A stretch of 64,000 nucleotides of DNA from Asanoa ferruginea (GTDB lineage: Bacteria > Actinomycetota > Actinomycetes > Mycobacteriales > Micromonosporaceae). Below, piece after piece: positions 1 through 7,924 of this stretch. The stretch spans positions 7,068,001 through 7,132,000 of the forward strand of contig NZ_QUMQ01000001.1 of assembly GCF_003387075.1 (NCBI RefSeq). Direction: 5' to 3'. Positions within the stretch are counted from its first letter, which is position 1. Every line of letters starts with the position of its first letter. The position numbers and the translations under genes are program-made. Below the pieces are notes generated by a model. It ran no database searches. It was not told the origin of the DNA and saw only the letters and a program-made list of their open reading frames with translations.

Positions 1-238
1 CCTCACCCGTTCCGCGTCGCCCTACGCCGTGATCGAGAACGTCGTCGTCGACGCCGCCCACCGTGGCACCGGCCTGGGCCGCCAGATCATGGCCGGGACG
101 TTGCGGGCCGCCTGGGACGCCGGCTGCTACAAGGTGATGCTGATGACCGGGTCGCGGGATCCGGCGACACACGGGTTCTACCGCGCGTGCGGGTTCTCGG
201 CCGACGCTAAAACGGGTTATGTGGCGCGACCATCCTGA
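1..238 (+). CDS. GNAT N-acetyltransferase, 5' truncated by window edge
   Basis: The reading frame is open from base 2 to a TGA at 236-238, so only about 78 C-terminal residues are present. They carry the acetyl-CoA binding signature of the Gcn5-related N-acetyltransferase fold: a beta strand (VVVDAAHRGTGLG) with the R/Q-x-x-G-x-G/A pyrophosphate loop, then a helix, a strand with MLMTG, and the final FYRACGF helix-strand. GNAT enzymes move an acetyl group from acetyl-CoA to an amine. The substrate cannot be told from this fragment, and the true start lies outside the window. Confidence 0.85.
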   Translation, partial: LTRSASPYAVIENVVVDAAHRGTGLGRQIMAGTLRAAWDAGCYKVMLMTGSRDPATHGFYRACGFSADAKTGYVARPS

Positions 239-475
239 ATCGGACCTTGTGGACATGCTCCCGTGGCGCGCCGGGCCCGCCACGGGCGGCGGCTCCAGCC
301 CACGATGTCCGGACGGCCCCGAACTGCTGGGCAGATACACAGCGGACCTGCGGGGCCCAATCGCCTCGGCCGGATCGGAGCAGACCGCGCCGGGTTGGGC
401 CGGCTGCTGGAGCGCCCGCCCGCCCGGCGGCGCGGCGCCCGGCGGTCGTGGAACAACGGCCGATGGCCGCGCCCT
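239..475. other. Intergenic stretch with no recognised gene
   Basis: This stretch lies between the acetyltransferase stop and the copied kdd segment. It is open in several frames because of its GC content, but none of the translations resembles a protein family and none has a convincing ribosome binding site. Together with 476-557 it makes a gap of about 320 bases. I see no RNA gene, and the only repeat is the copied kdd segment. Confidence 0.5.
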
Positions 476-554
476 TGCTCAGCACCTCGGCGCGCACCGC
501 TTCGCCGTCGCCAGCGTGCTTCTCCCGCAACTGTCGGTAGCTGGCAGCGTCGAG
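476..554 (-). pseudogene. 79-bp perfect copy of an internal piece of kdd
   Basis: These 79 bases are identical to 63166-63244, which lies inside the kdd gene at the other end of the window, and both copies have the same orientation. The segment encodes about 26 codons of the Kdd N-terminal region, including YRQLREKHAGDGEAV. Sequence on both sides differs completely from the kdd flanks. There is no start codon or catalytic part, so it is a gene fragment and not a gene. It ends three bases before the stop codon of the neighbouring minus-strand gene. Confidence 0.85.
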
Positions 555-557
555 CCG

Positions 558-1094
558 TCACGCGGTCGCCAGCACCCGACGTGCTTCCTCACTGACCGAT
601 GTGGACGCGATCCCCTCCCACGAGTGGAACACGGCCCGGAAGTAGTCGCCGAAGCGATCCCCGATCGTCGGATCCTGCTCGACGACGTCAAGCTCGTTGA
701 CGATGCTCAGGTCGATGAACCCTCGCACCGTCGCCTCATCGGGCGCGGCGCACTCACCCGTGAACCGGCTCCACACCTCCCGGGTCTGCGCCAGCCGCTT
801 CCACGTGCGGCCCCGATCACAGCCCCCGTAGAGGTAGATGAGCTCCTCGGCGCGAGCACCGACCAACTCCCGCAGCGGCGCACGGTCGGCGGCATCCAGC
901 AGGACCACGTCGAACCCGTCGGTCCCGTAGGCGGCGTGCGCGAGACCGGCCACCCGCACGTCCGCGTCGACACCGAGCGCGCCGAGCCGCTCGCACACCC
1001 GCGACAGATGCGCGTACAACGTGCCGCCGGGATGCGGAATCGCCTGCGCGCCGCGCTCCCGCAGCCACGCCCGCACGTCTCCCTCGTTCCCCAT
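558..1094 (-). CDS. DUF6817-type protein of unknown function
   Basis: The product has 178 residues from the ATG at 1094 to a TGA at 558. It contains the conserved block HPGGTLYAHLSRV, then LAHAAYGTDGF about 30 residues later, and LIYLYGGCDR. This is the pattern I associate with the DUF6817 family. The regularly placed histidines resemble a metal-dependent HD-like helical domain, but no biochemical role is established. The start was chosen because the similarity begins within a few residues of it; a longer upstream frame exists but is non-conserved. The stop lies next to the copied kdd fragment, so its 3' end may have been reshaped by that event. Confidence 0.7.
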   Translation of the reverse strand: MGNEGDVRAWLRERGAQAIPHPGGTLYAHLSRVCERLGALGVDADVRVAGLAHAAYGTDGFDVVLLDAADRAPLRELVGARAEELIYLYGGCDRGRTWKRLAQTREVWSRFTGECAAPDEATVRGFIDLSIVNELDVVEQDPTIGDRFGDYFRAVFHSWEGIASTSVSEEARRVLATA

Positions 1095-1187
1095 GCGTAT
1101 CAACTGTAATGAGACCCCTCCCCTGCCCCACGGCATGATCAACTGGTGGTGCGGGCCCGGACCGCGTTGAAATGGTGCGGAGGGGAC

Positions 1188-1213
1188 TGTCCCCCGCGGC
1201 CCTGCTCGTTCGT
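1188..1213 (+). promoter_or_regulatory. Candidate ECF42-type promoter for the DGPF operon
   Basis: TGTCC at 1188-1192 is followed exactly 18 bases later by TCGTTCGT at 1206-1213. The same two blocks with the same 18-base offset precede the other DGPF gene (40726-40751, CGTCG and TCGTTCGT). Published ECF42 promoters have TGTCGA at -35 and a CGA/TC-like -10, so this fits. The downstream start codon is 38 bases away. The shared motif is seen in the sequence; the assignment to this sigma factor is inference. Confidence 0.5.
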
Positions 1214-1250
1214 CGTGCTGGTGAGAGCCCGCCGATCCCGGAGGTAAGCG

Positions 1251-1589
1251 ATGCAGTACGCCCTGATGATCTACGCGGAGCGCGGCTATGGCGAGGCCCT
1301 GTCCGACGCCGAACGCGTGGCGTTGATCGCCGAGTACGAGACGATCGAGGACGACCCCCGCTGCGTCCAGGCGGCACAGCTCGAGTCCGTGGAGAACGCG
1401 ACGAGCGTCCGGGTGGTCGGCGGGAAGATGCTGATGACCGACGGCCCGTTCGCCGACACCAAGGAGGTGCTGGGCGGCATCTGCCTGATCGAGGCGGACA
1501 ACCTCGACGAGGCGCTCGAGATGGCCGCTCGGGTCCCCGCCGCCCGCATGGGTGGTGTGGTCGAGGTCCGCCCGGTGGTGCGGCGCTGA
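1251..1589 (+). CDS. YCII-related (DGPF) protein
   Basis: This is a 112-residue single-domain protein of the YCII/DGPF family. It starts with MQYALMIYAE and carries the diagnostic TDGPFADTKEVLGG near residue 63. The family has a dimeric ferredoxin-like fold. In actinobacteria it is almost always encoded next to ECF42 sigma factors; its exact role is unsettled and some members are annotated as dehydratases. A GGAGGT ribosome site lies 6 bases before the ATG. The sigma factor gene starts three bases after its stop, so the two are surely co-transcribed. Confidence 0.88.
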   Translation: MQYALMIYAERGYGEALSDAERVALIAEYETIEDDPRCVQAAQLESVENATSVRVVGGKMLMTDGPFADTKEVLGGICLIEADNLDEALEMAARVPAARMGGVVEVRPVVRR

Positions 1590-1591
1590 CC

Positions 1592-2752
1592 GTGCTGGAG
1601 CAGGTCTTCCGAGACGAGTGGGGCCGGGTGCTGGCCTCCCTGGTCGGGTATCTGGGCGACTTCGACCGGGCCGAGGACGCCGCGCAGGAGGCATTCGCGA
1701 TCGCGGCACAGCGGTGGCCCGCGTCGGGGATGCCGGACAATCCGGGTGCGTGGTTGGTGACGACGGGCCGCAACCGGGCGATCGACCGGATCCGCCGGGA
1801 CCGCACCCTGGCCGAGAAGATCCGGCTGCTGCCGGTGCCCGAGGCCACCACCACGGAGGAGGTCGACGACACCGTGTTCAAGGACGAGCGGCTGGAGCTG
1901 ATCTTCACCTGCTGCCACCCGGCCCTGCCGCTGGAGGGCCAGGTGGCACTGACGCTGCGGGCCCTGGGTGGGTTGGAGACCGCCGAGATCGCGCGAGCGT
2001 TCCTGGTCTCCGAGGAGACGATGAAAAGGCGCCTGACCCGCGCCAAGACGAAGATCAAGACGACCGGGATCCCGTTCGCGGTGCCGGGCGCGCACCTGCT
2101 GCCGGAGCGCCTCGACGCGGTGCTCGCCGTGCTCTACCTGATCTACAACGAGGGCTATCGGGGCCGGGTCGACCTCGGCGCTGAGGCGATCAGCCTGGGC
2201 CGGGTGCTGGCCGCGCTGATGCCCGACGAGCCCGAGGCGCACGGGCTGCTGGCGCTGATGATGATCCACCACGCCCGTCGGCGGGCCCGCTTCGCCGGCG
2301 ACGACCTGGTGCTGCTGGAGGACCAGGACCGCACGCTGTGGGACACCGAGCAGATCGAGGCGGGCCGGGCGGTGCTGGACCGGGCGATCACCCTCGGCGG
2401 CCGCGGCCCCTACGTGGTGCAGGCCATGATCGCGTCGCTGCAGACCCGGGAGCGGATCGACTGGCCGCGGGTCGCTGACATGTATGGGCGGCTGGTCGCG
2501 CTCACCGGCTCCCCCGTGGTCGAGCTCAACCGGGCGGTCGCGGTCGCGCAGGCCGGCGACCCGGCCGCGGCGCTGCGCGCCGTCGACGCTCTCGACCTGG
2601 ACGGCTATCTCTACTTCCACTCGACCCGCGGGGAGTTTCTGCGCCGGCTCGACCGACCCGGCGAGGCGCGGGCCGCGTATCGCCGCGCCCTGGAACTGGC
2701 GGCCTCGACCCCCGAGCGGCGGTTCCTGACCCGGCGCCTCGAAGATCTCTGA
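1592..2752 (+). CDS. ECF42-type RNA polymerase sigma factor with C-terminal extension
   Basis: The protein has 386 residues from GTG 1592; a longer frame runs upstream, but similarity begins at VLEQVFRDEW. Sigma region 2 is at about residues 5-70, including DRAEDAAQEAF and NPGAWLVTTGRNRAIDRIRRD. Region 4 is at about 110-155, with ETAEIARAFLVSEETMKRRL for -35 recognition. A long helical extension with the conserved YNEGYRG block (about 185) follows. That domain is typical of ECF42 factors, which lack a classical anti-sigma factor and need the extension for activity. Overlapping expression with the DGPF gene, and a following SnoaL/DoxX/hemerythrin run, suggest a stress or detoxification regulon. 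The inducing signal is unknown. Confidence 0.9.
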   Translation: MLEQVFRDEWGRVLASLVGYLGDFDRAEDAAQEAFAIAAQRWPASGMPDNPGAWLVTTGRNRAIDRIRRDRTLAEKIRLLPVPEATTTEEVDDTVFKDERLELIFTCCHPALPLEGQVALTLRALGGLETAEIARAFLVSEETMKRRLTRAKTKIKTTGIPFAVPGAHLLPERLDAVLAVLYLIYNEGYRGRVDLGAEAISLGRVLAALMPDEPEAHGLLALMMIHHARRRARFAGDDLVLLEDQDRTLWDTEQIEAGRAVLDRAITLGGRGPYVVQAMIASLQTRERIDWPRVADMYGRLVALTGSPVVELNRAVAVAQAGDPAAALRAVDALDLDGYLYFHSTRGEFLRRLDRPGEARAAYRRALELAASTPERRFLTRRLEDL

Positions 2753-2795
2753 CCCGGGCCTGTCCCCTCGGCACGCCCCGGCTCGTCGCCTGGGT

Positions 2796-3218
2796 ATGAG
2801 TGAACAGAACACAGCGGTGTATAGCCGCTTCCACAACGCCGTCAACAGCCGCGACTTCGACCTGAACGCGAAGACGATCGACGAGGTCGTCGACCCCGAC
2901 GTGATCTTCCACGCGCCGGTGCCCATGGGCGTGGGCGGCCAGGAGGCGATGAAGCGGGTGTGGACGGTGCTGCTGCGCGCCTTCCCGGACGTGCACGTCA
3001 GCACGGAGGACGTCATCGTCGAGGGCGACAAGGTCGTGTATCGGCAGACGGTCACCGGCACCCACCAGGGCGAGTATCGCGGCATCCCGGCGACCGGCCG
3101 ACACGTCGAATACGACGAGATCTTCATCGTGCGCTTCGCTGACGGCCGGATCGTCGAGATCTGGGGCGTCGTCGACGTGCTGGCCCAACTGCGCCAACTC
3201 GGCGTTTTCGCCGGGTGA
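2796..3218 (+). CDS. SnoaL-like ester cyclase family protein
   Basis: This 140-residue protein belongs to the SnoaL/ester cyclase branch of the NTF2-like superfamily. It has the YSRFHNAVNSRDFD opening helix, VIFHAPVPMG, and the typical ending GRIVEIWGVVDVLAQLRQLG. Members fold as an alpha+beta cone and often bind small hydrophobic ligands; polyketide cyclisation is known for only a few, so catalysis here is uncertain. It lies 43 bases after the sigma factor and overlaps the DoxX gene start by four bases (GTGA), so it belongs to the same operon. Confidence 0.82.
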   Translation: MSEQNTAVYSRFHNAVNSRDFDLNAKTIDEVVDPDVIFHAPVPMGVGGQEAMKRVWTVLLRAFPDVHVSTEDVIVEGDKVVYRQTVTGTHQGEYRGIPATGRHVEYDEIFIVRFADGRIVEIWGVVDVLAQLRQLGVFAG

Positions 3219-3565
3219 ACGTCGTCCTGTGGGTGGTGCAGGCCCTCCTCGCGGCGATGTTCGTCGCGTCCGGCCTGTCGAAGCTCGTGCAGTCGAAAGA
3301 GCAGCTCGCCGGCCGGTATGCGTGGGTGGACGACTTCTCCGCACCCACCGTGCGGTTCATCGGCGTGCCGGAGGTGGCCGGCGGGATCGGCCTCGTCGTG
3401 CCGGTGCTGGCACCCCTGGCCGCGACCGGCCTGGCAGTGCTGATGGCGCTGGCGGCCGCCGTGCACGTCCGGCGTCGCGAACCGGCCGGCGTGGGCGTCA
3501 CCGCCGTGCTGCTCGCGCTGACCGTGTTTGTCGCCTGGGGACGCTTCGGCCCCTACGGCTCGTGA
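3215..3565 (+). CDS. DoxX family membrane protein
   Basis: The product has 116 residues with four predicted membrane helices: residues 3-21, about 46-62, 64-84 and 92-108. The opening LLAAMFVASGLSKLVQ carries the DoxX family signature (hydrophobic strand, then SGxxKL). DoxX proteins sit in the cytoplasmic membrane; some take part in thiosulfate oxidation or, in actinobacteria, in membrane-associated redox complexes. The GTG start overlaps the stop of the SnoaL gene (GTGA), indicating translational coupling. The exact function here is unknown. Confidence 0.8.
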   Translation: MNVVLWVVQALLAAMFVASGLSKLVQSKEQLAGRYAWVDDFSAPTVRFIGVPEVAGGIGLVVPVLAPLAATGLAVLMALAAAVHVRRREPAGVGVTAVLLALTVFVAWGRFGPYGS

Positions 3566-3580
3566 TCTGAGGAGAAACCC

Positions 3581-4219
3581 ATGAGCAAGCTCGACATGAC
3601 CGCCATGTATGCCGCACACGCCGCGCTGCGCCGCGACCTGGAACTGATCGCCCGCGCCACGGCCCGGGCCGACGACGACCCGCGGCGGGTCCTGCGCAAC
3701 GCCGCCGGCTGGGCGTTGTTCAAGAAGGCCCTGCACCTGCACCACACCGCCGAGGACGAGGCGCTGTGGCCGCAGATGCGCACGACCGCCGCCAACCGCC
3801 CCGACGACCTGGCGCTGCTGGACGCGATGGAGGCCGAGCACGACGCCATCGACCCGCTCCTGGACGCGATCGACGCCGCGCTGGTCGACCCGGAGGCCGG
3901 GCCGGAGCGGCTCGGCGGGCTCACCGACGCCCTCGCCGCAGGGCTGAGCGGGCATCTGAAACACGAGGAGACCGAGGCGCTGCCGTTGATGCAGGAGATC
4001 GTCACCGAGCAGCAGTGGCTGCACTTCGGCCAGGTCAACGGAAGGCTGGTCGGCGCGGACGCCGCTCAGATCCTGCCCTGGCTGCTGGACGGCGCGGACG
4101 AGCAGGTCGTCGCGAAGATGCTCGCCCCACTGCCCGAGCCGGCACGGCTGGCATACAAGAGCCAGTGGGAACCCGCCTACGCAGCCATGGATCGATGGAG
4201 TGCCGGCAGCGCGGAATGA
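3581..4219 (+). CDS. Hemerythrin-like domain protein
   Basis: This 212-residue protein has a four-helix hemerythrin domain over roughly residues 5-150. Candidate metal ligands are H10 in YAAHAALRRDLE, the pair in LHLHHTAEDEALWPQM (HxxxE), EAEHDAID, and SGHLKHEETEALP (HxxxE). Such domains bind a di-iron centre and sense or react with oxygen, nitric oxide or hydrogen peroxide. A GAGGAG ribosome site lies 8 bases before the ATG, and the gene ends the operon that begins with the DGPF gene. The C-terminal 60 residues add a helical extension seen in many actinobacterial members. Confidence 0.88.
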   Translation: MSKLDMTAMYAAHAALRRDLELIARATARADDDPRRVLRNAAGWALFKKALHLHHTAEDEALWPQMRTTAANRPDDLALLDAMEAEHDAIDPLLDAIDAALVDPEAGPERLGGLTDALAAGLSGHLKHEETEALPLMQEIVTEQQWLHFGQVNGRLVGADAAQILPWLLDGADEQVVAKMLAPLPEPARLAYKSQWEPAYAAMDRWSAGSAE

Positions 4220-4316
4220 ACGGTGTCGGGCCGGTTGGTGGGGGCCGGCCCGCCATCGAACAAAGAGCCAGGCGAGCACGGCCAGGCGCATCCAGGTTCT
4301 GAGTGTCACGGGAATG

Positions 4317-4343
4317 GGTACCGGGTGGGCGGCCAAGGGTTCA
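4317..4343 (-). promoter_or_regulatory. Orphan ECF-type promoter with a leaderless GTG remnant
   Basis: On the minus strand TGAACC (4343-4338) is followed 15 bases later by GGTACC (4322-4317). A GTG at 4309 starts seven bases beyond the second block, so a transcript would be nearly leaderless. The same arrangement and spacing occur at 30374-30400 and 31936-31962. The frame from this GTG begins VTLRTWMRLAVLAWLFV, resembling a membrane-protein start. It has no stop before it runs far into the antisense of the hemerythrin gene, so I read it as the broken 5' end of a lost gene. Confidence 0.5.
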
Positions 4344-4458
4344 CCGACACACGGCGGCAGTTTCCAAAAATTTCGCGAGCCGGCCGCCGCGCGAATTGGC
4401 GGTCGTCTTCACGGCCATCTAGGCCGTAGCCTGTGTGGCACTTTCAGCGGAGGTGCGC

Positions 4459-5295
4459 ATGGGCGGTAGGGCGCTGGTCTGTGGCGGTGGCGGCGTCACC
4501 GGGATCGCGTGGGAGTTCGGGATGCTGGCTGGCCTCGCCGAAGCCGGCATCGACCTGGTCAGCGCCGATGTGCTGATCGGCACGTCGGCAGGTTCGTTCG
4601 TGGGCACGGGCATCGCGGCCGGCGTACCCGTGGAAGATCTTTATGCCAGTCAGCTCCTGCCGCCGGAGGCGGACACGACCGCCAAGCTCGGCTGGAACTC
4701 GATCGCGCAGTGGGTGTGGGCGTCGGCGCGCTCGCGCGATCCGGTGCGGGCCGCCGCGCGCGTCGGTGCGATGGCGTTGCGGGCCCCGACGATGCCGGAG
4801 GCGCGCCGGCGTGAGGTGATCGCGGCGCGGTTGCCGGCCAGCGAGTGGCCGGAGCGTGACCTGCGGATCGTGGCGGTCGACGCGGGCAGTGGCGAGACGG
4901 CGGTGTTCACCCGCGAGTCGGGGGTCGGCATCATCGACGCGGTCGGTGCGAGCTGCGCGGTGCCGGGTGTGTGGCCGCCGGTGACGATCGACGGGCGGCG
5001 TTACGTCGACGGTGGTGTCCGCTCGACGACCAACGTGGACCTGGCCGTCGGCTGTGACCGGGTGGTGCTGCTGGCGCCGATCGCCCGGGCGATCGGTCGG
5101 CACCATCGGCTCGACCGGCAGCTCGCGTCGCTGCGCCGGGCCGGCGCGCAGGTGGTGATGGTCACGCCCGACCCGGCGGCGCGGCGGGCGATCGGCCGAA
5201 ACGTGCTGGACCTGGCGGCGCGGGCACCGTCGGCGCGGGCCGGGCGGGCGCAGGCCGCGGCCGAGGCGGCCCGGGTCGCGGCGGTCTGGTCATGA
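4459..5295 (+). CDS. Patatin-like phospholipase family protein
   Basis: The product has 278 residues and the full patatin signature. There is a glycine-rich oxyanion loop CGGGGVTGIAWEFG (residues 8-21), the nucleophile elbow GTSAG with Ser43, and the catalytic Asp184 in YVDGGVRS. Patatin-type enzymes use a Ser-Asp dyad to hydrolyse acyl chains from lipids. No signal peptide is visible, so it probably acts in the cytosol or at the inner membrane. The ATG at 4459 was preferred over an upstream ATG (4435) because GGAGG lies 5 bases before it and the conserved loop begins immediately after. Confidence 0.9.
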   Translation: MGGRALVCGGGGVTGIAWEFGMLAGLAEAGIDLVSADVLIGTSAGSFVGTGIAAGVPVEDLYASQLLPPEADTTAKLGWNSIAQWVWASARSRDPVRAAARVGAMALRAPTMPEARRREVIAARLPASEWPERDLRIVAVDAGSGETAVFTRESGVGIIDAVGASCAVPGVWPPVTIDGRRYVDGGVRSTTNVDLAVGCDRVVLLAPIARAIGRHHRLDRQLASLRRAGAQVVMVTPDPAARRAIGRNVLDLAARAPSARAGRAQAAAEAARVAAVWS

Positions 5296-5389
5296 CGGTC
5301 CGGCGCGCCGGTTTCGGTTTTGTCGTAGCCGCCTGGTAAGAAAAGCCTGCACAAAATCAAACAGGTGTACGGACGAGAGGGGTTCCCTG

Positions 5390-6124
5390 ATGGCCGCCGC
5401 GCGCACCGCTGTCCGCGGTCTGTCCACCGACGAGCTGTCGTCGATCCGCGACGGTCTCGCCGCCGGGCGCAAGCCCAAGGTGGTGTTCACGGCCGCGGCC
5501 GGCCAGATCGAGGGGCAGACCGGCCAGGTGATCGAGCTGACCGATCCAGACGTTTCCGACGAGTTCGTGGTGGTCCGCTTCGGCCGCGACGAGCTGCCGT
5601 TCTCCCCCACCGACCTGGCCGTCGCGCCACGCGGCGCCGGCCGGGCCGCCTCGCCCGCGAAGACCGCCGCGGCCAAGGCGGCGCCGGCACCGGTCGCCGA
5701 GCCACCACCGGGTCCGGGCCTGCTTCCGCCCACGGCCCCCGCCCCTGTTCCAGCACCACGTGAGGAGATCAAGGTGAGCACGTCCACGGTGGAGGAGTCC
5801 ACGGAGGCACCCCGCCCGGTGAAGCGGGCCGCGAAGACGGCCAAGCCCAAGGGCCCGGCGGGCCTGACGGTGACGCTGGCCTACGCCGACGGTGAGTGGA
5901 CGGTGGCGGCCGCGCAGGGCACGAAGGCGCTGGCCAAGCCCTATGTGATCCGGCCGGCCGAGGCACTGAAGATGGTCGCCCTGGTCGACGTGCCCGGCGT
6001 TCACGAGGCGGTCGAGCAGATCATGTCGTCGGAGCGGGCCGAGGCCGAGTCGCAGGCGGAGAAGCTGCGGGCCGAGCTCGCCGAGATCGAGGCCCGCCTG
6101 GCCGAGCTGCGCGACGTGGGCTGA
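5390..6124 (+). CDS. Conserved actinobacterial hypothetical with low-complexity linker
   Basis: I do not recognise an enzyme here. The 244-residue protein has an N-terminal globular part (residues 1-85) with a beta-rich core, KVVFTAAAGQIEGQTGQVIEL. An Ala/Pro-rich linker (about 86-150, including PKTAAAKAAPAPVAEPPPGP-like sequence) follows, then a second globular part (about 155-215) and a charged C-terminal coiled coil (SERAEAESQAEKLRAELAEI). The architecture suggests a nucleic-acid- or protein-binding scaffold, but that is only inference. The next gene starts one base after its stop, so the two are probably co-transcribed. Confidence 0.6.
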   Translation: MAAARTAVRGLSTDELSSIRDGLAAGRKPKVVFTAAAGQIEGQTGQVIELTDPDVSDEFVVVRFGRDELPFSPTDLAVAPRGAGRAASPAKTAAAKAAPAPVAEPPPGPGLLPPTAPAPVPAPREEIKVSTSTVEESTEAPRPVKRAAKTAKPKGPAGLTVTLAYADGEWTVAAAQGTKALAKPYVIRPAEALKMVALVDVPGVHEAVEQIMSSERAEAESQAEKLRAELAEIEARLAELRDVG

Positions 6125-6125
6125 G

Positions 6126-6602
6126 ATGGCGTCCTGGTCGGTTTTCGCGGCGGAGGCCCCGGAGCTGGCGGCGCGGGTGCGGGCGGCGTTCGACGCCAAC
6201 AAGCACAAGACGCTGGCCACCCTCCGCCGCGACGGCGCACCCAGGATCAGCGGCATCGAGGCCATCTTCGCCGGCGACGACGTGTGGCTGGGCAGCATGT
6301 GGCAGGCGCGCAAGGCGCAGGACCTGCTGCGCGACCCGCGCTTCGCGCTGCACTCGGCCACCGTCGACCCGGGCGACGACCCGGCGTCGTGGCCGGGTGA
6401 GTCGAAGGTCTCCGGCCGCGTCGAGGTGGTCACCGACCCCGACCGTTTCCAGTCGGTGGTCGGCGAGGGCGACCCGGCCGGCATGCACCTGTTCCGCTGC
6501 GACCTGCGCGAGGTCGTCCACACGGGCCTCAACGAGCAGGTCGACAAGATGGTCATCCAGCTGTGGCGCCCGGGCGAAGCGGTGCGGCTCTTCGAACGCT
6601 GA
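6126..6602 (+). CDS. Pyridoxamine 5'-phosphate oxidase family protein
   Basis: This 158-residue protein has the split beta-barrel of the PNPOx/FDOR superfamily: KHKTLATLRRDGAPRISGIEAIF for strands 1-3, then DVWLGSMWQARKAQDLLRDPRFALH. This layout is typical of small actinobacterial flavin- or F420-binding reductases that are annotated as PNPOx-like. True PNPO activity is unlikely because the PLP-binding segments are not evident. It begins one base after the preceding gene's stop, so the two probably share an mRNA. Confidence 0.82.
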   Translation: MASWSVFAAEAPELAARVRAAFDANKHKTLATLRRDGAPRISGIEAIFAGDDVWLGSMWQARKAQDLLRDPRFALHSATVDPGDDPASWPGESKVSGRVEVVTDPDRFQSVVGEGDPAGMHLFRCDLREVVHTGLNEQVDKMVIQLWRPGEAVRLFER

Positions 6603-6631
6603 CCCGGCGGGTGTGGGATGATCATCTGCTG

Positions 6632-7423
6632 ATGAGGGCCGAGCCGACGCCGACCGCGCCCGCCACGACGTGGCGGCCGCCGCGGTTCTGGCTGTTCCTG
6701 CAATGGCTGGCCCGCTTCCTGATGCCGATCCTGGCCCGGGTCCGGGTCAGCGGCGACGTGCCCGAGGGACTGCGCCACGGCCCGCTGATCCTGGCCGCCA
6801 ACCACATCAGCCCCTTCGACCCAATCGTGCTCACCGCCGCGACCCGCGTCCGGCGGATCGCCCCGCGCATCATGGCGACCGGCGGCCTGTTCCGGGCGCC
6901 GGTGGTCGGCCGGGTGATGCGCGCCGCCGGCCACATCCGCGTCGACCGCCGCACCGCGACGGTCGGCGACGCCCTCCAGGTCGCCGCCGACGCGGTCAAG
7001 GAGGGCTCGGTGGTGATGGTCTACCCGGAGGGCCGCATCGGCCTGGACCCGACGATGTGGCCCGAGCGGGGCAAGACCGGCGCGGCCCGGCTGGCGTTCG
7101 CCAGCGGCGCCCCGGTCGTCCCGGTCGCGCAGTGGGGCTCACACGAGGTGGTGCCCTACGTGACGTCGTTCAAGGGCATCGTCCGCGGCGCGGCCCGCTC
7201 GATGATCCACCGCCCGATCATCAAGGTCCGCTTCGGCGCACCGATCGACCTGTCCGACCTGGTCCCGGGCGTGCCCGGTTCGGCGCAGCGCGCGACGGAA
7301 CGCATCATCGAGGGCCTGACCACCACCCTGGCGGCGATCCGTCCAGACGAACTCGAAGGCCCCCGCTTCATCGACGCAACCCGACCCGTAGACGTCTCAC
7401 GGCGCTACCGCCGCCGTCCCTGA
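6632..7423 (+). CDS. 1-acyl-glycerol-3-phosphate acyltransferase (PlsC type)
   Basis: The product has 263 residues with the hallmark acyltransferase motif NHISPFD (H58 and D63) and the second block YPEGRIG (about residues 130-136), the glycerol-phosphate-binding site. PlsC enzymes add a second acyl chain to lysophosphatidic acid at the inner membrane; the hydrophobic N-terminus (FWLFLQWLARFLMPILA) fits membrane association. EGRI replaces the more common EGTR, a frequent variant in actinobacterial paralogues, so the acceptor could be another lipid. A GTG at 6611 is an alternative start seven codons upstream. Confidence 0.85.
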   Translation: MRAEPTPTAPATTWRPPRFWLFLQWLARFLMPILARVRVSGDVPEGLRHGPLILAANHISPFDPIVLTAATRVRRIAPRIMATGGLFRAPVVGRVMRAAGHIRVDRRTATVGDALQVAADAVKEGSVVMVYPEGRIGLDPTMWPERGKTGAARLAFASGAPVVPVAQWGSHEVVPYVTSFKGIVRGAARSMIHRPIIKVRFGAPIDLSDLVPGVPGSAQRATERIIEGLTTTLAAIRPDELEGPRFIDATRPVDVSRRYRRRP

Positions 7424-7429
7424 CCCGGG

Positions 7430-7456
7430 TTTTCCACAACGCGCGCCTTATCCACA
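7430..7456 (+). promoter_or_regulatory. Pair of DnaA-box-like 9-mers
   Basis: TTTTCCACA at 7430-7438 and TTATCCACA at 7448-7456 lie 18 bases apart in the gap before the next gene. The second is an exact match to the classic DnaA box and the first differs by one base. Paired boxes of this kind can titrate DnaA or allow DnaA to regulate the adjacent gene. There is no surrounding origin architecture (no dnaA/dnaN, no AT-rich unwinding region), so this is not oriC. Confidence 0.45.
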
Positions 7457-7555
7457 GGTCGGCTCATCGCGGCCGCGTCACCGGCGGCGGGCCGGCATTC
7501 TCGGTCGTGCGCCCAGCTCTGAGCGCCTCGCCGACGTTCGCAACCGGAGAGCCCG

Positions 7556-7924
7556 ATGACGATGACCCACCCGCAGGATCGGCTCTGTGACTGCCACTGC
7601 CCGGTCCACCAGGGCTTCCAACGGCCCGACTACAACACCAACGGCTGCGCCTGCCTGGTCACCTGCCCCACGCAGCCGATGACCCTGCTGGTCGACCACT
7701 GGCGGTGCGCGCTGTTCCTCCACCCCGCCAACGGCCGCCTCTGGTTCGTGATGTCCCTCGGCCACGGCCAATGGGACTGGGAGTCGGCCAACGAGATCGA
7801 CGACCGCGCCGACGCGTTCGTGGCCGGGCAGACGATCGAGTCCCTGCTCCGCAAGATCACGGCGATCGTGGCGGGACCCGCTCGGCACGAGGCCACGACC
7901 GGTCCGCGCTTGAGCGGGAGCTGA
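7556..7924 (+). CDS. Cysteine-rich hypothetical protein
   Basis: This is an unrecognised protein of 122 residues. Its first 40 residues are unusually rich in Cys and His: LCDCHCPVHQGF, then CACLVTCPTQP. That spacing could bind zinc or form disulfides. The rest looks like a small alpha/beta domain containing FLHPANGRLWFVMSLGHGQWDW. A second ATG at codon 3 is possible. The last eight codons lie in the first unit of the 55-bp tandem repeat (from 7901), so the C-terminus may vary between strains. Confidence 0.55.
   Translation: MTMTHPQDRLCDCHCPVHQGFQRPDYNTNGCACLVTCPTQPMTLLVDHWRCALFLHPANGRLWFVMSLGHGQWDWESANEIDDRADAFVAGQTIESLLRKITAIVAGPARHEATTGPRLSGS

Noticed and set aside
1286-4336. 1016-residue open frame on the minus strand
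   Set aside because: It runs antisense through six real genes. Only its first codons next to the ECF-type motif are discussed, as a remnant.
7430-7456. Origin of replication
   Set aside because: Only two DnaA-like boxes, with no dnaA, dnaN or AT-rich unwinding element nearby.
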